Shown here in pieces: positions 1 through 13,100 of a stretch of 64,000 nucleotides of DNA (positions within the stretch are counted from its first letter, which is position 1; the number at the start of each line of letters is the position of its first letter). The position numbers and the translations under genes were made by a program. This stretch comes from Lagopus muta (lineage: Eukaryota; Chordata; Aves; Galliformes; Phasianidae), in assembly GCF_023343835.1 (NCBI RefSeq), contig NC_064436.1:53357883-53421882 (forward strand), written 5' to 3'. The notes under the pieces were generated by a model that was not told where the DNA came from, ran no database searches, and saw nothing but the letters and a program-made list of their open reading frames with translations.

Positions 1-11
1 GAGCGGGATCA

Positions 12-350
12 TTAAATTTTATTAGTAGCTGTATAATCAATGAATATAAACATGTTATAATTATGAAAAAAAAAAAAAAAAAAGAGTTTGGCAAAGCAGA
101 TTATAATAACAAAAAAGAGAATAGATAGAATGCTTACCCACATCTTGGGCTCGCTGCAAAACTCCAGAGGAGGGATCTCCAGAAGAGATCCTTCCCTACT
201 GGTAGCCAGCTCTTAAATGGGTCTAGGAGAGGTGCAGCCAGGCTCCACTCCTTCTGGCAGCACAGGTGAATTGCCTTCAGCTGTGCTCCGGTGGCTGACT
301 CATTGCTTGCCTCAGATGATCAATCAGAGGTTCAGGCCATGATTCAGCAG
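12..350 (-). mobile_element. Possible LTR-like or other interspersed repeat at the left edge
   Basis: Read on the minus strand, a GC-richer block (about 120-340) contains a TATA-like ATTTAAGAG (around 212-220), a partly palindromic GATCTC/GAGATC stretch near 180-200, then a T-rich run and an AATAAA signal close to the window start. This promoter-then-polyA order resembles an LTR, but no TG/CA ends or target duplication could be fixed. It lies in TBC1D19 intron 16, same strand as the gene. Confidence 0.3.
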
Positions 351-446
351 TTCCCATATAGTAGCTAAATATGGCATTTTAAGGATAGTCTGGATAGTCT
401 TCTCTGCTAGCCCAAATACCACTGTTATAACATCCTGCACCGCACT

Positions 447-505
447 GCCCCCCCCCCAAAAAAAAACAAACAAACAGACCAACACCATCACCACCACCAC
501 CACCA
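447..505 (+). repeat. Homopolymer C/A tract and (ACC)n
   Basis: A run of C followed by a run of A and AAAC units (about 448-477), then a CACCAC triplet tract (482-505). It gives a poly-Val open frame on the minus strand that is not a gene. Confidence 0.9.
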
Positions 506-1082
506 GCTCTGGAAACCCATTACACATACTCTCATGGTGTCTGAGCACCTCTCTGCAGTACATCTGCTATATAACATGTCTTGATGCCTTGTTACATCTG
601 AGAACTGGGGGATTTTTCTGCTGTCTTCCTGGAAATCTTGTTGATAATCAAGCTGTCTTCTGTGCAGGGCAACAGCAACCAACCTATCACTTAACAGTCC
701 TTTAACTCCTATTCGAAGACAAATACAGCAGCAGGCCTTTCACATAACTCATGTTTTTAAGACTGACAGATAAATTGGTCTACCTAGAAGACACGAAGCA
801 TGAGAAAAAGAGAACTCTGCAAATGAACTTTGTCCCTCTAGTCGTATACATCAAAATCTACTTTTGACTTGTAGGCCAACAGCTCAGTGATTAGCTCTCA
901 AACAGCATATGATATAAAATCATAATGTGAGGAAGTAGAAGCAGCTTGGAAGAATCACATACAACAGCTTTTGTATACATAAAAATAGAATATAGAGAGC
1001 AATATACTTACAGAAAAGTACATACAGCCTTAAACTAAGATACAATAAAAAGAAATCCCTGACTGTTAAATATCACACTTAC

Positions 1083-1115
1083 CATACATAGAAAAGCCAT
1101 GAAATGGGATGACAC
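1083..1115 (-). CDS. TBC1D19: TBC1D19 coding exon 16 (last one inside the window)
   Basis: A 33-nt exon encoding [11 protein letters not shown], phase 1/1. Acceptor TTTTCTAG|GTGTCA, donor ATG|GTAAGT. In canonical TBC proteins this position carries the YxQGM Gln finger; here it is IPFHG. The following exon (human VAPLCFLYHEPSQ...) was looked for in 1-1082 and not found, so it lies beyond the left edge. Confidence 0.93.
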
Positions 1116-4100
1116 CTAGAAAACAAAGATTTCTTTTACTGTTCTTCTTCTAAATTGTTTTTTTATCCATGCTAGAAATGTATTTTTATCCAGGTATCTT
1201 CCCCCCGTTTCTAAATTGTATTCTGCCCACTACAGGGATAAGATATAGCTTTGTTATAGCACCCACAGTCTTAGATCTCTAGCTTGTATCTAAGTATTAG
1301 GTAATAATACTTAGATATTAGATAAATTAGATTATTTACTTCACTACCACCAACGGTGCACCGTAACACATGCTATAGTTCCTAGAAAGCCATGTAAAGC
1401 TGTTTCCATGAAGTTACTAAGGATAAGCTCTGATGAAATCAGAACCTAATTTCAGTTAAATGACAACCAGTAAATGTCATGCAGTGACAAGGAGGGAGCT
1501 GGAAAAAAAAAAAAAAAGGCCAAGACTTCCAGTAACTTACAGTTACTTATATAGTACTCAGACAAAACATTTAGAGGAGTTGGCAGCTGTATGACAGTTC
1601 TCTCCTCCTTTGCAACTGATCTCAGCTCCCATTCATTAATTTTCCACAGGACCAATGAGAGGGAACTGTTTTGACAAGAGGTCATAAGGACCTTCATGGC
1701 TATAAAGCTGCAAAGAAATGTGGAGGCAAAAATGGAAGAAAGGGGAGCAAACAAACATGCTATCACTGACATCACTGGGACAGAGAAGGCACAGAAGGTA
1801 AGGTCAGAGATAAGGATATAAGATTGGTGATGTGAGGCCTTGAAAGCAATAGCAGTGAGCTTGAGTTTTAAATGTGGCACAAAAATAGGGTGAGGTTTCA
1901 ACAGATCAGAACTGAAATGATCAAAATAAAAGCTGAAGAAAAAAAAATTAACAACTGATGCAACAACTGCAATGATATTGATTTAAAGTTGATTTGTTAG
2001 ATCTGAATTTCTAAAATGAACGCTAATTTTGAAAGGAAAAGTGACTTTCAAACATGGTGTACAGAGCATTGAAAAGCTGGGGATCAGGCTGTATCTTTCA
2101 GATCCTCTGTGTGGATGATCCTCTGTCACTGGAGTACAAGCTGCCGCACCAGAAGTTGCTTTCCCTCTTTCCCTCTAATAGTGACAAACTTCATGTCACT
2201 ATTAACAACAGGCTGACTGTGCTTCTGCATTAGCTTCAGTCCAACTCAATCCTTTAAATTAATGAATTTGGCAGAATAACAGTAAAACACACTATGAAAC
2301 AGAAGAAGAGGTTAACATGAATTTGAGGAAAAACATATCCTGTACCTTTCCAATCTACCGCTAGAGGAGGCAATAGTATCATTCTTACCATTTGGTGGAT
2401 AGAAAACAGCATACTCTTCTATTCCAAGTTTTCCTGTGAATCATCAAACAACAATTAAAATGCAATGCAGTTGTTAAAAGGTGTATAGATGTAAGTGAAA
2501 AAACAGATTTAAGTGGCAATTATAAAAATTATAACTACAACTGTTACTGATCATTTGACATTGTCCAAAAGCATGTAAGCAATGCAATAGGACGAACACA
2601 CTCTCAAATGTAAAACAAAAAAGCAGCACCAACAAGGCAGGATGATAAACAACCGGAAAAAAAGAACAAGAATTTTGATTGGGGTGTAATATTACAGAGC
2701 TCTAAAGGTGCTTGCTGCAGTCCTTGAAGACAGTTAAGTTAGAGGGAAAAGTCTGTCAAGTTAATTTAGGGACAGGAAAGTCACTTAAAAAGGCAGAAGA
2801 ACACCAGATAAAAACAGACAGATAAAACACCAGATATTTAGGACTTCATTAAGTGTTCAACAGAGAGGAAGATGCATGGTACAGCTGTGATAAATCAAAA
2901 CAACAAAAAAAAAAGTGATCTATTGGATACAAAAGAATAATTAAGACAAACGTTGACTATACAGATTAAACATGCCAGTTTTCTCTTCCCTGCAAAATGA
3001 ACATCTCACATTAGTCAACAGTATTGTAAATCTGCTATAAAAATTTTCACAATTTATTTAGCACTATAAAAAAGGTTTTTAAGCATTTTACAATTACTTA
3101 AAAACTTTTCTTTATTTCTCTGTTTTAAAATGAGAAATTCAACTATTACAATTTACGTGAAAATGTACAGGATATTCACAGGTCCTGCAGATCTCTTTGC
3201 ATTTTGTTCTTTCTACACAGAAGAACAGCACAGGAACTTTTGCCAGGTTCAAATTAATTTGGACTTAAATATTTTCCTATAGAACAAATTGACAGCATTA
3301 AATTCAAAATGAATCTGTGAAGCTCTTGCCTCCTAACCATGAAAACAAAATCCAGTATTTTCCAATTACAGAAATCAATTATTTCATTAAAATACCAAGT
3401 AATTTTACTTTTCCTTTCAATTGTTTGCTTGCCTGTAACTGGGAGTGTAAATTGGAAGGTGATTATTTTTAGAATGAAACATTTCTCTTGGAAAATTAGC
3501 CAAAAATAGGACCTACAAGCGTTGCAGATTTATGCTGCACATGCTCAGCAAAGACTTAGATTTCAGCAACTTCATTCTTCAGATTTGTTTTGGAATAAAT
3601 AGAATAGTAGTGTTTCTGGGCTGCCATGGCTCTATGCCTGAAATGAGACCCAGACCCCACTGTTGTTCTGCTCTCAGGTGAGCCCCTTGCTAGTTTCTGG
3701 CAGTAGGTAAAGTAAGCTGCTTAATTCATTCAAAGAGAGAGAAAAAAAGACCTACAAAGCAATAAGAAAAGAAGAAAAAAATAATCACAAAATAATCATT
3801 GGCTCTAGTGACACACGTAGCAGCACATGGAAAACAAAGTGTGCAGAGTTTATGCTAAAAAAATGTACTTGGTATCCACTAGGTTACATATACCAGAACT
3901 AGGGACCAAGGAAGAAAATGGTAATGGAGAAGGTAAATCTAAATGAAATATATATATTAAAAAAAAAAAAAAAAAAAAGGCATTGGAAGGTTGAAGGGTT
4001 CAAGGAAAAAGACAAAATAGTGAACCTCTGGGTAAAGCCAAAGGAGGTGCTGATCTAAGAAACAACACAGTAGAGCTCAGAAGCACGGCAGAAGCTGGCT

Positions 4101-7100
4101 GAGAGGGCAAGTGGACTGAAGTGATAAATTTAAGACTATCAAGTTACCAAAAAAAAAAAAAAATTCAGATTCATAGAGAAATAAATCCAAAGGCAGGGTA
4201 AAACTCTGGAATACACAGTGCAATGAAAAAAATCTGTGTAAGCCTGCTTGGTAGAGCTGTACTCTTCCAGCCTATGTAACAGAGCCTAATGTTCTTCAGC
4301 AACGTGTTCTGTTCCTGTCTACAAATACCTTCCAAACGCACTGCTTTGGGAAGATAACACTCTACCCCCTCTCCCAGTTAGTAAATCTGTTGAAGTTGCT
4401 GAGGACAATGATGTATATATAAATTTCTATCCCAGCTGATGACAGATGTCACAATTCTACTATACTGTCATAGATGGGGTTTTAATTTATTTTGGAAAAG
4501 CATTGAATAATTACACACACAACTACCATAAAATTACGTCACTGCAATCTGGGTGTAATGCAATAAGTTTCTAAACTGCAGCAATAGAACCTGTGAAGAT
4601 GTCATCTGGATGCGTGATGTTCCTTACTGATATTCTTTTAAATGCAGTCTAACAGGTGTAATGAACACAAAAGAAATTCACATACTGTATTCTTTTTTAA
4701 AACAACTCCTATTACCTTGTATGTATGATTTAGGTGGAGTAGCACTGCTGTAAGCAAAGTGCTCCAATACTGAAGTATCTCGTGAAAAACACAGTAATAC
4801 CTGTAGAAGACAGCATAAAAAAAATCAGCTGACAATCAACAAAGAAATGCCAAATAGAGATTCAAGCACCCACTTTCATTAGCACTTGTAAGATGCTACT
4901 GAAGAACGCTAATATGGTTGAAGGCTATTGACCAGCTCCATTTAGTGTCTCATTAAAACTTCTAGACTCATCTGGAGTTTGCTATGATAACATCTTCACA
5001 TTCAGTTGTTGTCAGCAAAACACCCACATCCTCCAATCTTCCTCTTTGCCTCTACGAAGCAGATTACTCCCTTCTGTCATGTCATACTGATGTACACCTG
5101 AATAATCAGCATGTTGGAACATTCTGGAATGTTTCAAAAGTACTGTCTTCAGTTTTTGCTTAGTTCCCCCCTTCCCATTAATCACAGTCATTAAAGTGGC
5201 TGTGTAATTAAAGTGCAGTGCATGCACTTGGCTGCTCTGATGTCTAATAGGTCATTTTTCCATTTGGTTACTATGACTTAGGGAAGTCCAAGTAAGAGCA
5301 TATGCAAATGAAGAGTTTATGTTGTAATATACATGCATTTCCAGAGGACTGATCCTCATATTCTCTATCATTCCCATGAGCTTTGCAGAATACTTGCACT
5401 GTTCAGTACTTTCCAAAAGAACAAGTGAGAATGCTCATGTCATATACTTAAGTTCTGAAATCCATACTGTATTTTACAAAATACATCTGTATTTTTCACT
5501 GCTTACATAAAGAAACAATTTACTGTTCATAGCAATTGAGTAAAAAATTAAATATTAAAAGCATTCCTAGAAGAAAAAAACCCACAACAATAAAGAATCT
5601 CATCCTATACACAAGAGATTGTGTTATCCAGAATGGACACAAGAGGGCAGAAGTAAAACAACCTACAATTCGCTGACTTAAATAACTAAACCCGCTGTTC
5701 TTGCAGCTTTCAACAGTTTTTCCTTAAACTGTAGCCAGGGTGTAAGATGTGGAATTGTTTATATGGTGTTTTACTACATAATTTCTTATGAGTAAAACAA
5801 ATGGAGTTTTCCTGCAACAAAGTATTGCAAACATTTTCCAGAGATCAGCATTATCGAAAGGAAACACGCAAAACTGTGACCTCTGACGACCACTCTTTTT
5901 TTTTTTTTTTGGAAGCAAGGCATATTTGAGAAATTTCCTTTTCATGAATCTCAAAATTACTTCTCAGATACAAACATCTTTTAAAAAATAAATAATTTCT
6001 TTATCTTGAGCAGTTTAAGCTAAATATTATTTTTGTGCAATACACGGTCATTTTCACAGCTGCCAAAATACAACTGACAATAACAATACACAGGCAAACG
6101 TAATTCTCTGTATATGTTAACTGAGGTGAAAGAAAGAGGAACTAATCTAGAAGGGACATAAATTCTGTCCTCTCATAGGGAAAAGAATGTAACCTTATTT
6201 GAAGCCTCTCTCACCCACAGAGGGGGATTACAGTGCCCAGCATCAGAATCTGCAGGTCTTTAAGACCACGTAACTTTATAAGAAGTAGACTCCAACCCAA
6301 ACACGAGTACTGACTACACTGAAACTTCTGGGTGAGGCTCTCTGCACATACTAGTTATGAGGGATGTAATATTCAAGTATTAAAATAAGAACATCTGACA
6401 CAAAGTCACAGATGTACAAGTTTCTCTCTTTGGACGTTATTTTTCTCATTCACAGAAATGATGCTGCTGTAAGAATAATGACACAACCCCTTATTAAGTA
6501 CAGAAATGTCTGATGAACTATTGGATATGATAATCCAAGATATGTCACTGTGGGGTTATTTTTTAAAATTGTAATTAATTTAAAAAAAATCAGATGCAGA
6601 TGTTACCTTTGTAACTATTTTAAGTAAAATAAACTACAGTTTTTTGAGGTTGTGATTTTTAATGTTTATCATATGTAGACATGATTGAATAGCATGTTTA
6701 AATAGTAACCCCCATTTTTTTATTCATATGGAATAAACTACATTAAGGATAGTTTTTGTTTTTGTTAGTTCTCCATATTATTGGCAGTTTTACATACTAC
6801 CATCAAAGAAGAACTGTTTCACATAGCTCTAAAAAAAAAAAGCAAGTCTGGCCTAACAAGTGTGACTAATGAAACTGGAAGAAACAAGGGAATGTGAAGT
6901 TTGCTGCATGACATTTATGTTGACACTGCAATCAAGTACACATTAGGAAATTCATAAATGTAATCTCCTTCTGTTCAAGGGTATCTGACAGGCAGCAATG
7001 AAGATAATTCTGCATAAATTAGCTCTATTCCCTATTGCAAGTAGCAGCTTTAGTATGGGAGGAAGCTTAGAATTAACCATACACATCATTACCTTACGCA

Positions 7101-10100
7101 GAACCAATGTGTTCAGTTTAAAAATAGGTCAATAAAATATCTTTTGTGCTTATTGCAGTATGTCACAGTAAGAGCTGTAAAGCAATGTTTTTGTTTTTAG
7201 ACTGGAAATTCTCAACTCTTGATATCTCTGTGTGCCACACCTTCTGTTAATCATTTTTACTGTTACCAAGCATGAAAAAGAAAGAATATAGCTGACTTCG
7301 TATTTTTGGTATTGGAAGGATGATTGAGGGTCCTTCAGGAGTTTTTAGAAGCAAGTCATGCTTAATCTGTCCAAACGTACAAGGTTTGTTTGCAGCACTG
7401 ATACTCTGAAGGGAAGATATACATAATGCAGCAAACACACATCTGTCGAGGGTCCTGCTATATACTGCCACAGCAGTGTGCTCTCTTGCTTCTCTGATAG
7501 AAAAATGAAGTTACATACCTGATATAAATAATCCTCAAATACAAAATAGTAGTCATCATTGCTTGCCGTTAGCTTTACATCCTGAAATTAAAAAATGAAG
7601 CAGTTTGAAGGTGAAAGACTGAACTAAACACAGTGGTAGGAAACACTGTTTCACCACTTAATAATGAAAAAGCTTATGGTTAAGCATATAATCCGTACTG
7701 TAAAATGCAAAACCAAGATATTAAGTGGATTACTGAAGTATTTAGAATTGAAATTTGAAACAGAATCATTTGGGCCCCAGTGCTATTTTACTTCAGAAAT
7801 CATTTATTCCTCAAAATGAAGTTACTGTTTTCTCTATGACTGTTTCTTCTACAGTTTAAACAAATGTCTTACACAAGAGCCATTGCAGGAACAAGGAGAG
7901 AGATTACAATAATTCACTGTAATCACTCTGACACTTCTTAAAACAAAACTATGCAACATTTTCTTTGTTAAAAAAAAGAAAGAAAACAAACAAAAAAAAC
8001 CTGCAAACAAGATACTGCTGTGATGACTACATAAATCACTTACTGGATTACTTACTTTGTAAATCAAGCTGTCCACTAAAAGGTCATGCTGAATCACATT
8101 TGACTTGAGCTGCTCATAATACAAGATATCCTAAAATTGAAAATATTATCATCATCAGTCGGAGACAAAATTGTAATTTATGTTTAAAGTACGAAAGATG
8201 AGTTCTAATAATAATAATACAAAGAAAAATTAAAAGCATGTATTGAACTCAAAGTCTCACTGCATAATTTAGGAAGCACTCTATAGCTGCTTAAAAGGCT
8301 CCAGAGATGAGGCATGTATTTGAGACTTCATAAAGTGAACTCCCCTTTATGTTTATTCATTTATTACATAATTAATAGGATGAGAATGGAGGAACTAATT
8401 CAAACCAAAGATTCTCATCTTCCAACTTTTGGGTCACTAAACAGTCAAAACTGTTTCTATAATAAAATCACTGCCATATTTCTTTAGTTGTTAACCTCTA
8501 TTTTCAAGCATCTCTCCATTAATGAGTTATGTCATATCTTCTAGTGTTACTGAGATGCAGCAAATATTTTATACTAATCTGAGTCTCTACATTTTTAAAA
8601 TGTTGAAAGATTAAATCACGATTAAATATATCAAAAATCTTGTGAAGAATACAAATAACTCAGATTTGTTTTAAAACTTGAATTACTTCCTGAATGCATA
8701 CATAAGATGAATACAGGGGAAACAACAAGAAATTAAAAGAACAAACATTTCTTTGTGTTTTTTATTTTATCCCTTTCTTCTCAGAAAGAGCTTGCAGTGG
8801 AAGAAAGAGATGTGACATCTTGCACTATCCTCATGTAATTCATAAATACATCTCTGCCATTATGCCAAGAATTGAATATTATTGTTTCAAATTGTTTTAG
8901 ATGAATTTGTAATAACATATTAACTAAACTATCAGTCCCGAGGTCTTTACAATGTCTTTTTTTAATTTCAGTGTGTTTCTCCTGACACCACAGAGATGTC
9001 TGTATATTACTAGATCTACATAATATTGCTGATTCCTTTGCAAAAGATGCAAGACTGGAGTAAGGATTTCAAGGAAAAAAAAAAGAGAAGTAAGGTGAAA
9101 TTTGAAGACAGCATTATAGAAGGAGAGAATGAGAGAAAGTAGAGAGAAGGCCCCAAGGAACATTGCAACTGCTCTTTGCACTGATCAAAAACTGGCAAGT
9201 GGTGAATAGCACGCAGTTAGAAAGTTATTAGAATTAATACAGCACTTAATTTGAAATACATTACACTTAATTTGAAATGAGGATAAATGCATTATTCCTT
9301 AAGTACTGGTAGCTACCATAGGGAATGAGGGGATGGAAAAAAAAAGTATAAATAGTACACTAATTCTTTAGAAAGGGTGACACAAATATTTACTAAATAT
9401 AAACTTGTAGCAGTCTGAATGTAGCACAGTTTTCAAATGCTACAGATAACTACTCTAATATTCATGTTAGAATTTTAAAGCATTAGTATATATAAGTGCA
9501 GCACTGTTGAAAAAATAATACATGAAGTTTTTCTGGTTTTCTTTCTTCTATCTCAAATACCTGCACATATTATGACAGATGAAGCTTGCAAAAAACAAAC
9601 AAACAACAACAACCAGCACTCAGCATATTGTGGAATGAACTGTTTCTGCTGTTATGCAAGTAAGATGCCTTAAAGGTATTCCACAAGCACTAACGTGCTT
9701 GATATTTCACAAAGTTTATAACCAAGGCAGCATTCAAATCTGTTAGGAAACGTATAGCCAATTTCTCAAATATGCATAACCAAATAGTAAGGAGAGTTTT
9801 AACTTCAAGAAAATATTCAGAAAGAATGGGAAGAAGATGAGTGGTTTGCTGCAGGTGTCAACTTCTCTTTAAAATCTAATCATCCAAAAAGATTCTAAAC
9901 TACAGATACTCAAGGCAGCAAGGTGATGAACTCTGAAGCTCATTTCCAACACTGGAATGAAGTCCAATTAGAACATTCCAAGATTAGAATGAAGTCTTCT
10001 GTTGCGCTATATAGGCAAGAACAAGCAAGACAGTTTGTGTAGCACAGTCTGCAGTCAAACAGAAGCATTATGATCTCCTTTTCTACAAACCAAAAAATGA

Positions 10101-13100
10101 GACACAAAAAGTTTAACTTATTTACAAATAATCACTCGAAGAACTCACGATAGAGATAGAACTGAACTAGAATCAGCAGTTCTTCATCAATAATTTTCAA
10201 ATAATTACATGTTCTTTAGTAGAGAGCTGTACTAGACAGCACAACATAAGAAGCTGCGATAAATTTCTTCTTGTCATCAGGCTCCCATGTAATTATGGGC
10301 CAGTTGTTTAGAGTAAGATTCAATAAAGCAAAAATTGCTTGTTTCAAGGCACGCAGGCTGCTTACACATTGCAAGAGTTAGGCGGCTCAGAATACCAGTC
10401 AGAAAAAGGAAGCCTCTCTGACAAGAACAGTGTTACTTCACATGGTGACAATCCACAGGGAACCCCCCAGAAAAGTGCATCTTGAGCCTCTTCAAGAATT
10501 GAAAGGCTTCTGGCCAACAGGAAACCATAGCTTGGAGAACTCTGATTAACAGCACTCTCCTTTCTTGCTGGGGAAGTTTTGGTCACGCTCAGAATCATAT
10601 CTCCAAGGATATTTTATACATATATGGTACAAATATCATGTCTTGAGCCACTCTTCTGTGTTGTCTTTCTAGTCACTATCACTTACAACCTAACTAGCTT
10701 AAGATAATACAAATCATGCTTCAGTAGCATCTAATCTTGCAGATTATGAAATCACCTTAGAATTGTGCATTTAGATCAGATGGATTACGTCTTCAGAGAA
10801 CTGTAAAGTCAATAGGAAAAGTACCTGAAGTTACTGCCCTCAAAGCTCAACAGCAAATGAGTGACATTTTTACTTAAAAATTCCCAAATAGAAAATGTTT
10901 CACCCATTGTTTTTCAGATTTATCTATTAACCTCTTTGCCTTGCCTGCCCAGAGGCAGAGATAATAGTGTTTATGTTTCATGATCTGTGAAGCTTCATGA
11001 GTTAATGCTCATAGGCCAATTCAAGCTTTTAAGTTGCTACGTATATGTAACTAATGCTGTATATTTAAGTGCTGTATATTTATGCTTACATTTAATCAGA
11101 GTTTCAAGCCAAAAAGATCAGGTTGCATTAAATAACTGTTGTAAGTCTACATTATTTTTAGTCTTTACAATGTTCTCAGGCATAAAACACAGAAAACGTT
11201 TAAAAAAATACAATAAAATCCCATTCCAGTTACTTAATGTAAGTCAAATACAGTCCCAAATGTCTGCATTTTACTTGAACAAACTGAATTCTGCTACAAC
11301 TCTGAAAGCCAAAACAATAATGTATTGTTTAGAAAACAGAAGCAGCAGCAGAGAACATTAACAACTTCATCATTTAGAACTTGTTTGTACAGCACAAGGC
11401 TGAGCTTTTTTCCTTGGTGCTTGTTTTGCTACTGAAGGAAAACATTAAAAACAAATTTTTCATCGAATGCATTGAGAAGAGTTAATTTAGCGATATCAGA
11501 TGGATCTGTCAGTTTCCCAGGAAACCTTACATAAACACAGCATCAAAGAAAGAGCAGACACCAAAAACAAACTGAATGCTAAATCCACCTGAACTGACTC
11601 TGCAAGTGAAGGTTAGAGGCAATTTCAATCATAAACAGAGCTCAGATGGATGTCAAGATAACATCAGAAGAATAAAAGCAAAACCTGGCATTCAAATATG
11701 AAAGTAAATCAGAAGAATCAAATCATTCAATTCTTTTAGAAAAGATTGAAAATATTTCTAAATTGAAAACTAATTATCTATCTATTTCAGACTTTGTTGT
11801 ATCAATTTAAGGAATGGTCTCAGCTTTCCATTTTATAATTTTAAGGAATCTTAAAATATTACTCTATAAAGCATGACTAGAAGTTTAAATAACATAAAAT
11901 CTAACCAACAACCACAGACAAGATATAGCCAGCATTTATTTCACTGAATAATAACTAGCTAAATTATATCACATTAACATTTGAACTGCAGAATATTTAG
12001 AGACAATATAATACCCAAATTACAGCTGACAATTTTTCATGTGTTATCAGTAAAGACTGCCTCAAAATGCACATTAGCTGCCTACTTATCCACTACATGC
12101 TGAAAGAAAAAAAATGATAATATGAATGATACTACTGAATGTGCTCATGAACAGTTTTTAGCTGGAGCACACGTTTTATAAAGGTGTTCATGAGAACTGT
12201 CCCTGTTTAACCATGAAAATATATATTTTCTATTTCTGGGTATTCTAGGTTGATAAACAAGCAAGAAATTGGAAAGACACAAAGCTCTACGCTTGAGAAT
12301 AAATGTCCTTTGAAAGTGTTTTTGTAGCTATTTTGCCTCGGAGAGACAATTTGAGCCAAACTCTGTAACAGAGAATTTTTCCTCAACACTTCCTACTGTG
12401 GGATGCATCCCAAATTAATGACAAAGTTTGGAGTTGCCCTTCATTACTGGTAATGGTTTATAACTAACACACAAAAGTTTTAGAATACTACTAAACTTGG
12501 ATGGAAAATATTCAGAATAGCCACATTCTGTCTCATTAAGCAGAAAGTCAAAGGCAATCTTTTCTTTTAAAGAGAAAATTAACAACTTGTCTTCCCTACC
12601 AGCAGTGGCGCAGAAGCATCTTACAAATGACGGAAACCTACAATGTAACTTCTCCTACTACAGTGGCAAAATGAAGCTCATGACTGAATGGTACTTGATG
12701 AAACAACCACCCTTCACTGTAATCTGAGAAAGAGATTCCAATAATCTAATGTTTTCTGTTACAATTTCCTTGTTTTAACTTCTCCAGAAGTGCTTCTTCC
12801 AAAGAAGAAAGTGATGTAAAGGCAAAGAGCTATCTTTTGCTAGACATGGAGAACACAGTTATCAATTTATATGCAAAAACAAGAATTCTTCTAAAAATAC
12901 CCCTAGTTGAGGTTAAACAGTGGCTCCAAGGCACCAGTTAATGCTATCTCTAGAGCAGTGTTTTGCACTAACCTTTTCCCTTCATAACTAGCAAACTACT
13001 AAACTATATTTTATGTTGGCTTACCAGGGTCCATAGATTTTCCTGCTATTATTAAAATATTGTTTTAAATCACAAATAAAACTAATCATTTAAATAACTG

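Larger units (their letters stand above)
1..1082 (-). other. TBC1D19 intron 16 (partial)
   Basis: Intron sequence running off the left edge. Apart from the possible LTR-like block and the simple repeats listed separately, nothing recognisable is seen. No exon matching the next TBC1D19 segment was found. Confidence 0.8.

Noticed and set aside
1452..1901. 149-codon minus-strand frame in intron 15
   Set aside because: Ends in a homopolymer-encoded Phe run; no similarity recognised and no exon borders in register with TBC1D19.
10987..11361. 124-codon plus-strand frame in TBC1D19 intron 11
   Set aside because: AT-rich, no recognisable domain, no splice or promoter context; likely chance.
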